Positions 1 through 8,914 of a DNA stretch of 64,000 nucleotides are shown piece by piece. The stretch lies in NCBI RefSeq assembly GCF_004212215.1, contig NZ_QVFV01000004.1:1-64000 (forward strand), read 5' to 3'. Position 1 is the first letter of the stretch. The number at the start of each line of letters is the position of its first letter. Source of the stretch: Leptolyngbya iicbica LK (GTDB taxonomy: Bacteria; Cyanobacteriota; Cyanobacteriia; Phormidesmidales; Phormidesmidaceae). The notes under the pieces are model-generated. The model saw only the letters and a list, made by a program, of their open reading frames with translations, was not told the DNA's origin and searched no databases. The position numbers were made by a program, and so were the translations under genes.

Positions 1-116
1 GTTGTGACTTTCTCAGGCGCACTTTCTCGGACTTCTCCCTGCGGCGTTCTGAATTTAATCAGGCTCTAAAACTTTTGTCCTTGTACTGAGAAGTCCAACA
101 CTGATCGCAACTTGAT

Positions 117-397
117 CCCCTCCCACGGAGGGGTGCCCGTAGGGCGGGGTGGGTCGAGATGCCCGCGAATAACCCACCCCATTAGCCCCTCCCAAGAGGG
201 GAACAGACTTCGGCAAGCATTTCAAGGGCCTCTCATTCCCCTCCCACGGAGGGGTGCCCGGAGGGCGGGGTGGGTCGAGATGCCCGCAAATAACCCACCC
301 CATCAGCCCCTCCCAGGAGGGGAACAGACTTCGGCAAGCATTGTCAAGGGCCTCTAATTCCCCTCCACTGGAGGGGTGCCCATAGGGCGGGGTGGGT
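117..397. repeat. Tandem GC-rich repeat, two full units plus a partial third
   Basis: A unit of about 121-122 bp starts at 117, 238 and 360. Each begins with a short hairpin (CCCCTCC, ACGG or ACTGG, GGAGGGG) followed by a GGGCGGGGTGGGT box. The first two units also carry a second hairpin of the type CCCCTCCCA-GGAGGGG. The third stops after the GGTGGGT box near 397. The spacing and the clustered hairpins look like REP/BIME-type intergenic repeats common in cyanobacteria. The open frames across it are by-products of base composition. Confidence 0.85.
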
Positions 398-734
398 TCT
401 TACGATTCAAGCTTGTGGATCAAAACACGAAGAGAAAAAACGGCAGTGGAACAAGAAACAGCTAGCAGGCATCAATCTGAAACCGAAAAAGGACAAAACT
501 AGCCCCGGTCAAAAATGACTGCCCTGGGATGCCTGGCAAGTACCGATGGACGAAATCGTGGCGGTGGCGAAAAAATTTGTGCTAACGAACTGTTTTAACC
601 CTGACATTGCGGCTCTGCAATTTACGGATACGACCTGATTGCGGGTGCCAGGTAACGGTTGGCTGAAACCCTTGTTTTGGCGTTGAAAAACAACCGGAAA
701 TAAACCTTACGGATCGAGCTGAAGCCCTGATATG
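398..734. other. Intergenic stretch with a possible gene remnant
   Basis: No convincing gene is present. A short plus-strand open frame at 546-638 (30 codons, MDEIVAVAKKF at its start) reads like ordinary protein and stays open upstream for a few codons (WDAWQVP), then meets a stop. This could be the tail of a decayed gene, but I do not recognise the family. No tRNA or terminator was seen. Confidence 0.3.
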
Positions 735-3533
735 CTACAGTTCACAAGTCTCGATGCGAGAGAAGAGAACCCCCATCCCCTCCTCCTCCTGCAAAGACAA
801 AATACCAACTATCTCTCCTCCCCAATAAGGGTTAAAAGGGAGGTGTCCTATTGGGGCTGAGGTATTAACAGTGACTTGGCTGTAGGAGATATAGCTTCCC
901 CCTACACGCCAGCCATTGCGCTCGCTCATTTTTTCATAGGCCGAGATCGCGGCGTTTCTATCTTCGCCAAAATCCAACCTACCACCCACCTCACACCAGA
1001 GTTGCTTCTGCACGCTGAAACCAAATTTGCCACCGCTAAACTTCAACCAGAGTTGGTCAATTAGCAATAAGTCCTCACAGGGAAAGTTACGAATTTCTTC
1101 GAATTCTAAATATCCGCGTTGTTCCGCTTTTTTACCCACGGCTTTGAGCATCAGTTTGTCAGTTTCCTGATCGGCTTCTTTCCAACTGCCGCTGGCCAGG
1201 TAATTCACCAATTCTCGATAGCGATCGGGTATCCGTTGCCGCACCACCCGCAGGCAGTTGCCAGGGCGTTTTGGGTCGGTCGTCCATGGAGTCAGATCCC
1301 CCCGGCTGTCGCCACCCCCCTTATCAAGGGGGGCAAGGGGGGATCCCTCCGCTTCCAGAGCTTTGAAGGTCTCGACTTCCTCCGGTGTCGGCAACCGATA
1401 GTCATATACACCCTCAGCAGGGGCAAGCTGTGCTTGCGTCGCCAACCACGCACAAAACCACCGCGCCTCTTCCCAACTTAGACCGACAACAGGCTCCTGA
1501 GAGTTAATTTTCTGCCGTCCCTCGGAATCGCCTGGACCCGCCATTCGTGACATTGGAAAATCAGCTTTGGCTGTCGAATGAAATAACCCATCACGCTGAG
1601 CACCAAAGAACAGAGCAAATTCTGACAAGCTAATATGGCCTGAGATTGCAGTCGTTTCGTCTAGAAAGGATAAACTGCGGAAACGTTTCTTTAGAAGAAC
1701 ATCTGGTATCCTGTCATCTCGCTCTAACAGTTCGTCTAATAACCTTTGCTTCAATCTCTCGTCGACAGATTTTGCATCATTGGCAATGCGTTGAGCGAGT
1801 TTTAAGGTATGTAGATTCTCTGGAATCTCTAAGGCTTTTTCAATAAAAGGTACCGGGTCAGTCAGTAGCGCATAGAAGTAAACCACTTCCTTCCAGGTTT
1901 CATCGGCGAAGTGAGCCATCACGTCATGCTTGCCAGTCTCCCGTTCACTCAGCTCCACTGCTGCTAGATATTCTTGAAACGTCTTGTGGGTAAATTCGTA
2001 CAGATAGCCCTCGCCCCCGGCGAGTAGCCCCGACACCTGCTGAATCTCTTGCAAAAACTGCGCTGGCGTGAGCGCTGGGTCATCATGGGTTTCGGCGAGC
2101 CGTGGCTGAATCCAGGCGGCCCCTTGACGCGGCTTGAACTTGGTTTCATTTGCTTGGGTTAGCTCTAACGCCAGCGGCTGCAAAATCGCTTGGTTGTCGG
2201 CGGCGTTAGTAATCGTCAACCGAGTTTGACGCTGATAGGGACGATCTTCTAGCAGCAGCTTAAAAATATCGCGATACACATCGAGCCGCCGTTGGGGTAA
2301 TCGCTCTTTGAATTTGTGGGCGACGGCAATAATGGTCAGCAGTAGCGGATTTTTAGCGAGATCGATGAGGCTGCGATCGGCAAAGAGCTGCTGTCGCAAA
2401 TTGGCAGCGGCTTTATCAGCGTCTGCTTGGCTCTGGGCTTTGACCTGTTCCTTCGAGAGTTGCTTACCCGGCTCTTTACCTTCATTGTCCTGGAGGTGGT
2501 ATTTCCATTTGGTTTCCCACGCGATAAAGCGATACCACTTTTCGATAAAGTCTCGCTTTTGGTCGTCATTAAAGTCGAGAACATCGATCCGTTCCACGCC
2601 TGAAAACAGGCTGCTATTAAAGCCGTGGGGACGAGAGGTGAGAATGAACTGGCAGGGATAGTTTTGCATTTGCCAGTTGGCCCACTTGCTCACGGTATTT
2701 CGCTGAGCATCGGGTACCTCATCCAATCCGTCGAGCATGACTAAGCATTTTCCCTGCTGCAACTGCTGACGAAACCACGGCTCCGATGCTCGGAGGTCTT
2801 CACAGCGGGGCATCTTTTGCACCGTTTCCACGATGAGCTGCGGCAGTTTCGGTTCGTGCTCTGACTGGATGCGGCCATGAAAGTCTCGGAACAATAGCAG
2901 CACAGGAATCAGCTCTTTGGCTCCCTTTTCTCCATAGCCTCGATTGGAAAAGTTCAGGGTCAAAAACTGCATCAGTGTCGTTTTGCCATAGCCCGGATCG
3001 GCAATCACCGCTACCAATCGCGCTAAAAAAGTTTGGTCGGGGTCATGCGCTTTTGGCAGGATGTCCCAAATTTTGAGGTTGCGGTTTTGCAAGGTAGGAT
3101 TGCCGCGTCCGCCAGGATGCATCCGCAGCGATACGTAAATGTCTTCCAACGCTAACCGGGGTAGCCCACCATATCCCTCGACGTTGAGATCTACACACCG
3201 CACCTTCAGCGCTTCCAGGTATTGCTTGTGAAAGTCGCTGCGGTTTACCAGTGCAAGGTCAACCCGTCGATCAAACGCTTGGTCGGCGCGATCAATTACC
3301 CTTTCAACCTTGGGCGCGAAACGGTTTCCCAGTTTGATTAAAAACCAGACGCCTGCTGCCGCCCCTAGTAGAGAAACAAATTGCCACCATTCTCCGGCAA
3401 ACGCTCGACTAATCCCAAATCCGGCAATCGCTCCTGGCACACCGGCTTTGACCGCCCCAGAATCTAAAACTTTGCGAACATCCTCTAGTCCGAGACCTTT
3501 GTAAGGTGGTTGTGGGTTAGGCTGCTGGGTCAT
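735..3533 (-). CDS. Membrane-anchored NACHT NTPase with FGE-like remnant and C-terminal GUN4 domain
   Basis: A 932-residue STAND-type NTPase. A hydrophobic segment at about residues 48-68 probably anchors it to a membrane. The NACHT core has a Walker A motif (ADPGYGKTT, 178-186), a Walker B/acidic motif (LVMLDGLDE, 264-272) and an LTSRP sensor near 298. An alpha-helical region follows (about 400-620). Residues about 625-760 resemble a shortened formylglycine-generating-enzyme/SUMF1 fold (GLSWEEARWFCAWL). Residues about 771-900 match GUN4, the tetrapyrrole-binding module (LVNYLASGSWKEADQET). NACHT proteins act as ligand-triggered switches, often in defence or cell death; GUN4 could sense porphyrins, which is inference. 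A 17-residue insert (730-746) is encoded by a repeat. The gene stands alone on this strand. Domain calls are firm, biological role is not. Confidence 0.88.
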   Translation of the reverse strand: MTQQPNPQPPYKGLGLEDVRKVLDSGAVKAGVPGAIAGFGISRAFAGEWWQFVSLLGAAAGVWFLIKLGNRFAPKVERVIDRADQAFDRRVDLALVNRSDFHKQYLEALKVRCVDLNVEGYGGLPRLALEDIYVSLRMHPGGRGNPTLQNRNLKIWDILPKAHDPDQTFLARLVAVIADPGYGKTTLMQFLTLNFSNRGYGEKGAKELIPVLLLFRDFHGRIQSEHEPKLPQLIVETVQKMPRCEDLRASEPWFRQQLQQGKCLVMLDGLDEVPDAQRNTVSKWANWQMQNYPCQFILTSRPHGFNSSLFSGVERIDVLDFNDDQKRDFIEKWYRFIAWETKWKYHLQDNEGKEPGKQLSKEQVKAQSQADADKAAANLRQQLFADRSLIDLAKNPLLLTIIAVAHKFKERLPQRRLDVYRDIFKLLLEDRPYQRQTRLTITNAADNQAILQPLALELTQANETKFKPRQGAAWIQPRLAETHDDPALTPAQFLQEIQQVSGLLAGGEGYLYEFTHKTFQEYLAAVELSERETGKHDVMAHFADETWKEVVYFYALLTDPVPFIEKALEIPENLHTLKLAQRIANDAKSVDERLKQRLLDELLERDDRIPDVLLKKRFRSLSFLDETTAISGHISLSEFALFFGAQRDGLFHSTAKADFPMSRMAGPGDSEGRQKINSQEPVVGLSWEEARWFCAWLATQAQLAPAEGVYDYRLPTPEEVETFKALEAEGSPLAPLDKGGGDSRGDLTPWTTDPKRPGNCLRVVRQRIPDRYRELVNYLASGSWKEADQETDKLMLKAVGKKAEQRGYLEFEEIRNFPCEDLLLIDQLWLKFSGGKFGFSVQKQLWCEVGGRLDFGEDRNAAISAYEKMSERNGWRVGGSYISYSQVTVNTSAPIGHLPFNPYWGGEIVGILSLQEEEGMGVLFSRIETCEL
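1295..1345. repeat. 51-bp palindromic repeat inserted in frame in the NACHT-GUN4 gene
   Basis: The element begins GATCCCCCC (1295-1303) and ends GGGGGGATC (1337-1345), a perfect 9-bp terminal inverted repeat. Inside it, CCCCCCTTATCAAGGGGGG forms a second palindrome. Its length of 51 bp keeps the reading frame and adds 17 residues rich in Gly, Asp and Pro between the FGE-like and GUN4 parts. Similar CCCCTTGATAAGGGG elements are widespread cyanobacterial intergenic repeats; finding one inside a coding sequence is unusual. Confidence 0.75.
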
Positions 3534-3873
3534 AAGGAGACTGAAAGACAGAATTTATCGAAGTTCGGACTTCACCACTACGTTGATCTGCGATCTAGCC
3601 GTTGCGCTTGCCCCTAGTTTAGTGCTCGGACTGAGAATGAACGGCGATCGCCTGCTTTCGCATACTCGGTGGCATCCTTGCGCCAGACGACTTAGATGAG
3701 CTGATTTTCTTTGGCGCAGCAGGGACGGATAGCGATCGCCATTTTCAATCTGGCATGGCCGCACCCCAGTCACCGTCCAGGGCTAACGACGAGTATTTCA
3801 AAATCAGAATTGTGAGCTAGTGGCCGCTAAAACGTAGACTTGTTCTCATTGAGAACGCACCCCGGAAACGCCG
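3534..3873. other. Divergent intergenic region, NACHT gene / amidase gene
   Basis: About 340 bp lie between two divergently transcribed genes, so promoters for both should be here. I could not fix a clear -35/-10 pair. One HIP1-related site and no hairpin terminator were seen. A 72-codon minus-strand open frame at 3555-3773 has no protein-like features. Confidence 0.4.
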
Positions 3874-5655
3874 ATGAAGTCTCTGTCTCTCTGGTCAGTC
3901 AGCCTTGGAACGTTGAGTAGTCTAGCCATCATGCCCGTCGCGATCGCCGATACCAACATGGCCTCTGACTTATTCATCGCCTATCCCCCTGCGGCCCATG
4001 AAACGGTGAGCGATCGCATTTTCCTCATCGGCACGGGCGATCCCGATCAGCCGGTATTGGTGAATGGTGCACCCATTGAGTACCGCAGTCCCGCTGGGCA
4101 CTTTGCGCCCACGGTGCCGCTGGAGATGGGCGAAAATACCTTCACTCTGACCCAAGGCGACGACACCCTGACGCTATCGATCACGCGCATCTCGGCCACG
4201 CCGACGGTGCCGGCTGGTTCTTGGTTTGTGCCCGAGTCCCTGGTGCCGCAGGTGGATATTGCGCTTCCAGCGGGAGAACGGGTGTGCTTTGGCGTACAGG
4301 CGATCGCCGATGCCGACATTGCTGTGAACTGGGCCGATCAGGTGATTCCCCTCGCGCCACCGCCAACCGCCGTGACCCTGCCCCCCAACTACGCTGTGCT
4401 CACCTCGCAAAATGAGCCCGTGCCCCTAGCGGCCACCCCTTACGAGGGCTGCACGACTCTGCCAGCGACAGGTGAAATCGGCCCCCCCACCTATTCTTTA
4501 GCCACCCGTGGTCAGCCTGAAACGGTTACGGCTCCCGGCACCATTCGCCGCCTCAATACCACCGATTTTCAAGTGGCAGAAGTTATCGTCGATTCCGGCA
4601 TTGCCAGAACGGGGCCGAGTACCAGCTACTCGCGCATTACGCCGTTGCCGGCAGGCACTCGCGCCGCCATCACCGCCACGGAAGGTGACTGGTTGCGACT
4701 CGACTACGGCGGTTGGATTCGCGCCTCAGAAACAGCGATCGCCCCCGCCACCGCGCCCCCCCGCTCCATCTTGCGTAGCGTCACCTCCGAGCAAATCCCC
4801 GGCTGGACGGAGGTCCGCTTTCCGCTCCAGACTCCGGTGCCGATCGTGATCGACCAGACTGCCGATACCCTCACTCTGACTCTCCACAACACCACACCGC
4901 AAACCGACACCATTTACTTTGATGTGGATCCGGTGGTGCAGCGACTTGACTGGCAGCCGGTGTTACCCGATCGCGCCCAATTCCGTTTTCAGTTTCGCAC
5001 CGAGCAGCAGTGGGGCTACAAGGTGCGCTACGAGGGCACCACTCTGGTGTTGTCCCTCCGACATCCCCCCACTTTGGCGAACGATTCCCTGGCGGGCGCG
5101 ACGATCCTGCTCGATCCGGGACACGGCAGCGAGAATGATCTCGGGGCGCGTGGCCCCAATGGCTATCCCGAAAAAGATGTGAATCTAGTGGTCTCGAAGC
5201 TGCTGCGGGATGAGCTAGAGGCGCGGGGCGCCACGGTGGTGATGACCCGCGAGGGCGACGATGATTTGTTTCCGGGCGATCGCGTCGATATCATCAATCA
5301 AGTCGAGCCCACCCTGGCCCTCAGCATTCATTACAATGCCCTGCCTGATGCGGGGGATGCCCTCAACACCGCTGGCATTGGCATGTTTTGGTACCACGCC
5401 CAAGCCCACGATCTGTCCGAATATTTGCACAATACCCTCGTGCAAGACCTCGATCGCCCCTCCTACGGCGTGTATTGGAACAACCTGGCCCTGACCCGAC
5501 CCACCGTCGCCCCGTCGGTATTGTTGGAATTGGGCTTCATGATCAATCCTGATGAGTTTGAATGGATTACCGATCCCAACTCCCAAGGGGAATTGGCGCA
5601 GGCGTTGGCAGATGCGATCGCTCAATGGCTAAATACCAATGTGCCCCCGCAATAA
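3874..5655 (+). CDS. Secreted N-acetylmuramoyl-L-alanine amidase (Amidase_3) with SH3-like domain
   Basis: A 593-residue peptidoglycan hydrolase predicted to cut the bond between N-acetylmuramic acid and L-alanine in the periplasm. Residues 1-25 form a signal peptide ending near VAIA. A beta-rich N-terminal region is followed by a bacterial SH3-like domain (about 236-284, IARTGPSTSYSRITPLPAG), which may bind the wall. The catalytic Amidase_3 domain spans about 406-588. Expected zinc ligands and catalytic Glu are visible: His417 in LLDPGHGS, Glu433 in YPEKDVN, His486 in SIHYNA and Glu552 in LLELGFM. Length and domain order resemble cyanobacterial AmiC-type enzymes used in cell separation or septal pores, though it lacks a clear AMIN domain. 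The start is chosen because it gives an intact signal peptide. Confidence 0.93.
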   Translation: MKSLSLWSVSLGTLSSLAIMPVAIADTNMASDLFIAYPPAAHETVSDRIFLIGTGDPDQPVLVNGAPIEYRSPAGHFAPTVPLEMGENTFTLTQGDDTLTLSITRISATPTVPAGSWFVPESLVPQVDIALPAGERVCFGVQAIADADIAVNWADQVIPLAPPPTAVTLPPNYAVLTSQNEPVPLAATPYEGCTTLPATGEIGPPTYSLATRGQPETVTAPGTIRRLNTTDFQVAEVIVDSGIARTGPSTSYSRITPLPAGTRAAITATEGDWLRLDYGGWIRASETAIAPATAPPRSILRSVTSEQIPGWTEVRFPLQTPVPIVIDQTADTLTLTLHNTTPQTDTIYFDVDPVVQRLDWQPVLPDRAQFRFQFRTEQQWGYKVRYEGTTLVLSLRHPPTLANDSLAGATILLDPGHGSENDLGARGPNGYPEKDVNLVVSKLLRDELEARGATVVMTREGDDDLFPGDRVDIINQVEPTLALSIHYNALPDAGDALNTAGIGMFWYHAQAHDLSEYLHNTLVQDLDRPSYGVYWNNLALTRPTVAPSVLLELGFMINPDEFEWITDPNSQGELAQALADAIAQWLNTNVPPQ

Positions 5656-6180
5656 GCCAGCCCAATCTTGGCGGATGAAGATAAACCGGTCGTGGCGCCA
5701 GAACGAAAGTGCGACTTTTATGCGCGTTAATTTAGGTTGCAATCTGTAGAGAAATGACAATGATCCCCATTCCTTTTCCAAGGAAATAAGGATCTTTTCT
5801 ACAACATAAATAGGATTATGCAGCTGTTCGATAACGCGACTGGCAACGCCATTAATTCCAACACTGCTGATTATTGATGGGAGGTGGCCGTAGGTTATGA
5901 GTGCTTTGCTCAGTCTAAAAAGGGTGTCTGAGGGGTTGCTTTTGAGATTCAAGCATTGATTTGAACCTGGTTTATCAACCTTTGACTGCCCTTCTCACAG
6001 TTAGGTAGATGACATTTACAGTGATGTATCTCACTGAATTAGAGCTTGATGCCGCCGAGCTGACGGCCCACCCATTGGGGGCAGCGCTTTCACCTCTTGC
6101 TTGCTAATCAGCATACCGTTTGGCACTCAGTCTAACTAGCACTGGTCAGGGTTCTCATGACTGTTTAGGAGTGGATTAAT
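5656..6180. other. Intergenic region upstream of comFB-like gene
   Basis: About 525 bp with no supported gene. A minus-strand frame at 5629-5952 overlaps the end of the amidase gene and has no recognisable family. The promoter of the ComFB-like gene should lie in the last 150 bp; no clear sigma-70 pair was identified. TTTAGGAG just before the ATG is a usable ribosome binding site. Confidence 0.4.
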
Positions 6181-6537
6181 ATGACGCAAACCATCATTAA
6201 TTTGACGATCCCCGTGATTCAAAGAAAAGTTGAAGCGGCTTTGGAGGATGTCCCTTCTAAATCTGTGCCGATGACTGAAACGACCCATCGTCTGCAAGAA
6301 AAATTGGTGGCTTATGTCGTGAGTCGGATGCCGACCTATTACGTGACGGCTGAACGGCATCGCCTCTGTGCGCTCGACAATCCGATTAGCTGCTTTTCGC
6401 AAGCCCAGCAAGCAGAGATGGATCACCTTATTTATGAAGGCTTGCAGCATTTGATCGCCCGCCGGAGCAGCTGGGAGGTCAAAGCGCAAACGGCAACGGG
6501 CGGTTTTGAGTCCTCGCCGTCTCACTGGTTTGGTTAG
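6181..6537 (+). CDS. ComFB-like protein
   Basis: A 118-residue soluble protein that resembles the late-competence ComFB family. It has the family pattern of a charged N-terminal helix (INLTIPVIQRKVEAAL), then LVAYVVSRMPTYYVT and a C-terminal helix (EMDHLIYEGLQHLIARR). Family members in cyanobacteria have been linked to cyclic-dinucleotide binding and to control of motility or DNA uptake; that role is family knowledge and was not tested here. A ribosome binding site (TTTAGGAG) precedes the ATG. The next gene, a degenerate histidine kinase, begins about 140 bp downstream on the same strand, so the two may be co-expressed. The assignment rests on general pattern rather than on diagnostic residues. 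Confidence 0.6.
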   Translation: MTQTIINLTIPVIQRKVEAALEDVPSKSVPMTETTHRLQEKLVAYVVSRMPTYYVTAERHRLCALDNPISCFSQAQQAEMDHLIYEGLQHLIARRSSWEVKAQTATGGFESSPSHWFG

Positions 6538-6676
6538 AAACCCGCGCTCGCTGCGTTCGGTTCTACACCTAACGGATTCCTTGGCTTTCCAGTACGCTCA
6601 GTGTATTAGAGCAGTTTTTTCACTGGGGGTATTACCGATTGACGACTCACCCCCAGTCGCAAACCGGGAGGCCAGG

Positions 6677-8230
6677 GTGGAGGCAGCGACTAACCAAACT
6701 CGCTTGAGCGACCTATTGATGGATTTGGACGGGGACTTTGGGAGCTATCCGACAGGGGGCTCGTGGACTCGTGGCGCTCAGGCACGGCTGGTGGCTGAGG
6801 CTGAATGGCGAGCCGCGATCGCTGCCCTGACTCGGTTATTACCGGCTTTGCCCCGACCGACTCAGGCCATGGCTGACGGGCATCACCTCAGCGGCTTAGC
6901 CCTATCGGGGCCGGTCCCGGTTTTGAATGAAGCCGATTTTGGCCCCCGGTTTGAATCTTGGGTCGTGACCCCTCAACCCTTGGCTCATGCTCTGCAAGGT
7001 CAGCATGCTTTGCTCCCCAGCGAGGGCGTTGATTTGCCAACGGCATCGTCGCAAAATCAGATTTTGCCTTTGACCCTCAACAATCCGTTATTAGCCGAGC
7101 GGTTTTGCTTAGTTGCGAGCCCAGCGCTGAGTGTGGCACTGGTGCTAGGCGAACCGACCGGTCGGGGGCCTTGTTTTCAATATTCATTTGACCCCGCGAC
7201 GCTGCTGGCCCTGTGGCAACAGGTGCGACAACATATTGCCGAGCCCGCGATCGCCAGTCTGGATTATCTGGATGAGCGATTTTCTCAGGCGATCAATCCC
7301 CCAGACTATCGGGTGATTACCCGCTTTACCCAGGGAATGATGGCGCAGCTGCCGCACCGTCAGAGTGCGACCCTGCAAGCCAACGATGAACGAGGACAGC
7401 TCCGGTTCACGCACTGGTCAGACCCCACTTCCCGGTCGGGGGAAGTGCTGGATTTCCCATCCGTGCTGCCAGCCATGGCGTCAGAGCCCCGCACAGACAT
7501 CCTAGATCACCAATTGGATCAGCAAATCGAGCTGCTCCAGGCGATGGCCCATGAGATTCGTACGCCGCTGACGACCATTCGCACCCTGACGCGATCTCTC
7601 CTGCGCCGCAAAGACGTTACTGCTGCGGCTAAACAGCGGCTCCAGCGCATCGATGCTGAATGTACGCAGCAAATTGATCGGTTCAATCTGATCTTTCGCG
7701 CCGTTGAGTTAGAGACGACGGAACGCGATCGCCCCCGGTCTTCTCTGACCCCCATTGCCCTGAACCAAATCTTTCAAGATGCTATTCCGAAATGGCAGCA
7801 GCAGGCCGAGCGTCGTAATCTCAAACTCGACGTGCATCTGCCGCCCCATCTGCCCCGCGTCACGAGTGACCCTACTTTGCTTCACGAAGTGCTAAACGGT
7901 GTGGTGGAATGGTTTACCCAATGTCTGCCGCCCCAGAGCCATGTCCACATGGGGGTCATGTTGGCGGGCCATCAGCTCAAGCTGCAGTTCGAGGCTGAGC
8001 CGTTGGCAGGGCAATGCGCCACCAACGCCGATGTCAGCTTTCGTCGTCCGCCGTTGAAGTCGGTGGGTCAGCTGCTCAGCGTTGTCCCCGAGACGGGGGG
8101 GGTTAGTCTCAACCTGGACGTCACCAAAAACCTGTTTGAGTTTCTCGGTGGCAAGCTGATTTTGCGGCATCGCCCCGATCAGGGCGATGTCTTGACGGCC
8201 TTTTTGCCGTTGGATACGCGGGAAATTTAG
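6677..8230 (+). CDS. Sensor histidine kinase with degenerate ATP-binding domain
   Basis: About 517 residues when started at the GTG at 6677, which has a good ribosome binding site (GGGAGG, 6666-6671). The frame is open back to an ATG at 6506, but that start overlaps the previous gene and adds residues with no protein-like character. The N-terminal half is an unassigned cyanobacterial sensor region. The HisKA dimerisation domain is clear, with the phospho-accepting His at about residue 292 (MAHEIRTPLTTI, codon 7550-7552). The catalytic domain is weak: the N-box region reads LLHEVLNGVVEWF without the usual NLxxNA pattern, and no DxGxG G1 box is visible, although a G2-like stretch (LFEFLGGKL) remains. 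It may be a phosphotransfer scaffold or pseudokinase. No membrane segment was seen, so it is likely cytoplasmic. Confidence 0.8.
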   Translation: MEAATNQTRLSDLLMDLDGDFGSYPTGGSWTRGAQARLVAEAEWRAAIAALTRLLPALPRPTQAMADGHHLSGLALSGPVPVLNEADFGPRFESWVVTPQPLAHALQGQHALLPSEGVDLPTASSQNQILPLTLNNPLLAERFCLVASPALSVALVLGEPTGRGPCFQYSFDPATLLALWQQVRQHIAEPAIASLDYLDERFSQAINPPDYRVITRFTQGMMAQLPHRQSATLQANDERGQLRFTHWSDPTSRSGEVLDFPSVLPAMASEPRTDILDHQLDQQIELLQAMAHEIRTPLTTIRTLTRSLLRRKDVTAAAKQRLQRIDAECTQQIDRFNLIFRAVELETTERDRPRSSLTPIALNQIFQDAIPKWQQQAERRNLKLDVHLPPHLPRVTSDPTLLHEVLNGVVEWFTQCLPPQSHVHMGVMLAGHQLKLQFEAEPLAGQCATNADVSFRRPPLKSVGQLLSVVPETGGVSLNLDVTKNLFEFLGGKLILRHRPDQGDVLTAFLPLDTREI

Positions 8231-8233
8231 CCC

Positions 8234-8914
8234 TTACAGCAGCGCCGGAGCCTGCAACAGCTGGTCTGGCTCCAGCGCTTGCAATTGCGAGTAAGCATCT
8301 TTGACTATGGCCTGACCGCGCAAAAAACCAGTATTGGCAGCAGGGCAAGCATAAGCCAGGTTCTCAGCGGTGAAGCGCTCTTGGAGCTGTTTGATCTGGC
8401 GTAACTGGCGAGGCCAGTGAAAGGTTTTGGAAAATCGCAGCGGCTGAAGCTGGCCGTCGCGATCGGGCAGCAAATGTCGCCCGGTAAACAAAATGCCGCC
8501 CTGTTGGGGCCAATAAACACAGGCGGACCCAGGGGAAAAGCCCGGCGTCCAAAATGCTTCGCCGCCGCCTGGCAGTGGGTAGCGATCGCGATACGTCACT
8601 AGATTCGGCAAGTCTGGCAACAGATACGCTTCTTGCTCCTGCACCAACACTTTCGGACAGGACAAATCAGCCTGTAGCGCTTTGGCTTCACCGCTAGCGC
8701 CGCGATGGGTGATGACCCAATATTGCACCCCGCCGCGATCGCGCAAAAAGGCCACCACCTCTGGCGCTTGGGCCGGAGCATCGATCAGCACATTGGCGGC
8801 CTCGCCCGCATCATCATGGTTGATACAGAAGTAAGCCGTGCCACCTAGCGTGGCGCGATTGGGCGGAAACGCGTAGATATTTTCGAGAATCTCTCTAGGG
8901 GGTTTGACCGACAT
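8234..8914 (-). CDS. Metallo-beta-lactamase fold protein with decayed metal site
   Basis: About 226 residues starting at the internal Met of MSVKPPREILENIYAF; the longer frame to 8938 adds eight unlikely residues. The order of motifs follows the metallo-beta-lactamase fold: ANVLIDAPA (strand before the metal loop), VITHRGASGEA at the position of THxHxDH, a TPGFSPGSACVYW stretch where TPGHTPG(S) is expected, and ILFTGRHLL in place of LFTGD. The metal-binding His/Asp residues are therefore largely replaced (only the first His of the loop is kept; Phe replaces His in TPGH; Arg-His replaces Asp). It is probably not a hydrolase. It may be a binding or structural derivative. The gene converges on the histidine kinase, with four bases between stops. 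Confidence 0.8.
   Translation of the reverse strand: MSVKPPREILENIYAFPPNRATLGGTAYFCINHDDAGEAANVLIDAPAQAPEVVAFLRDRGGVQYWVITHRGASGEAKALQADLSCPKVLVQEQEAYLLPDLPNLVTYRDRYPLPGGGEAFWTPGFSPGSACVYWPQQGGILFTGRHLLPDRDGQLQPLRFSKTFHWPRQLRQIKQLQERFTAENLAYACPAANTGFLRGQAIVKDAYSQLQALEPDQLLQAPALL

Noticed and set aside
112-357. 81-codon plus-strand open frame in the tandem repeats
   Set aside because: It is made wholly of the GC-rich repeat units, has no start context and no family character.
1119-1481. 120-codon plus-strand open frame inside the NACHT-GUN4 gene
   Set aside because: Antisense shadow of a well-supported protein.
5629-5952. 107-codon minus-strand open frame after the amidase gene
   Set aside because: It overlaps the end of the amidase gene and no family features or ribosome binding site were seen; it may be chance, although the sequence is fairly protein-like.
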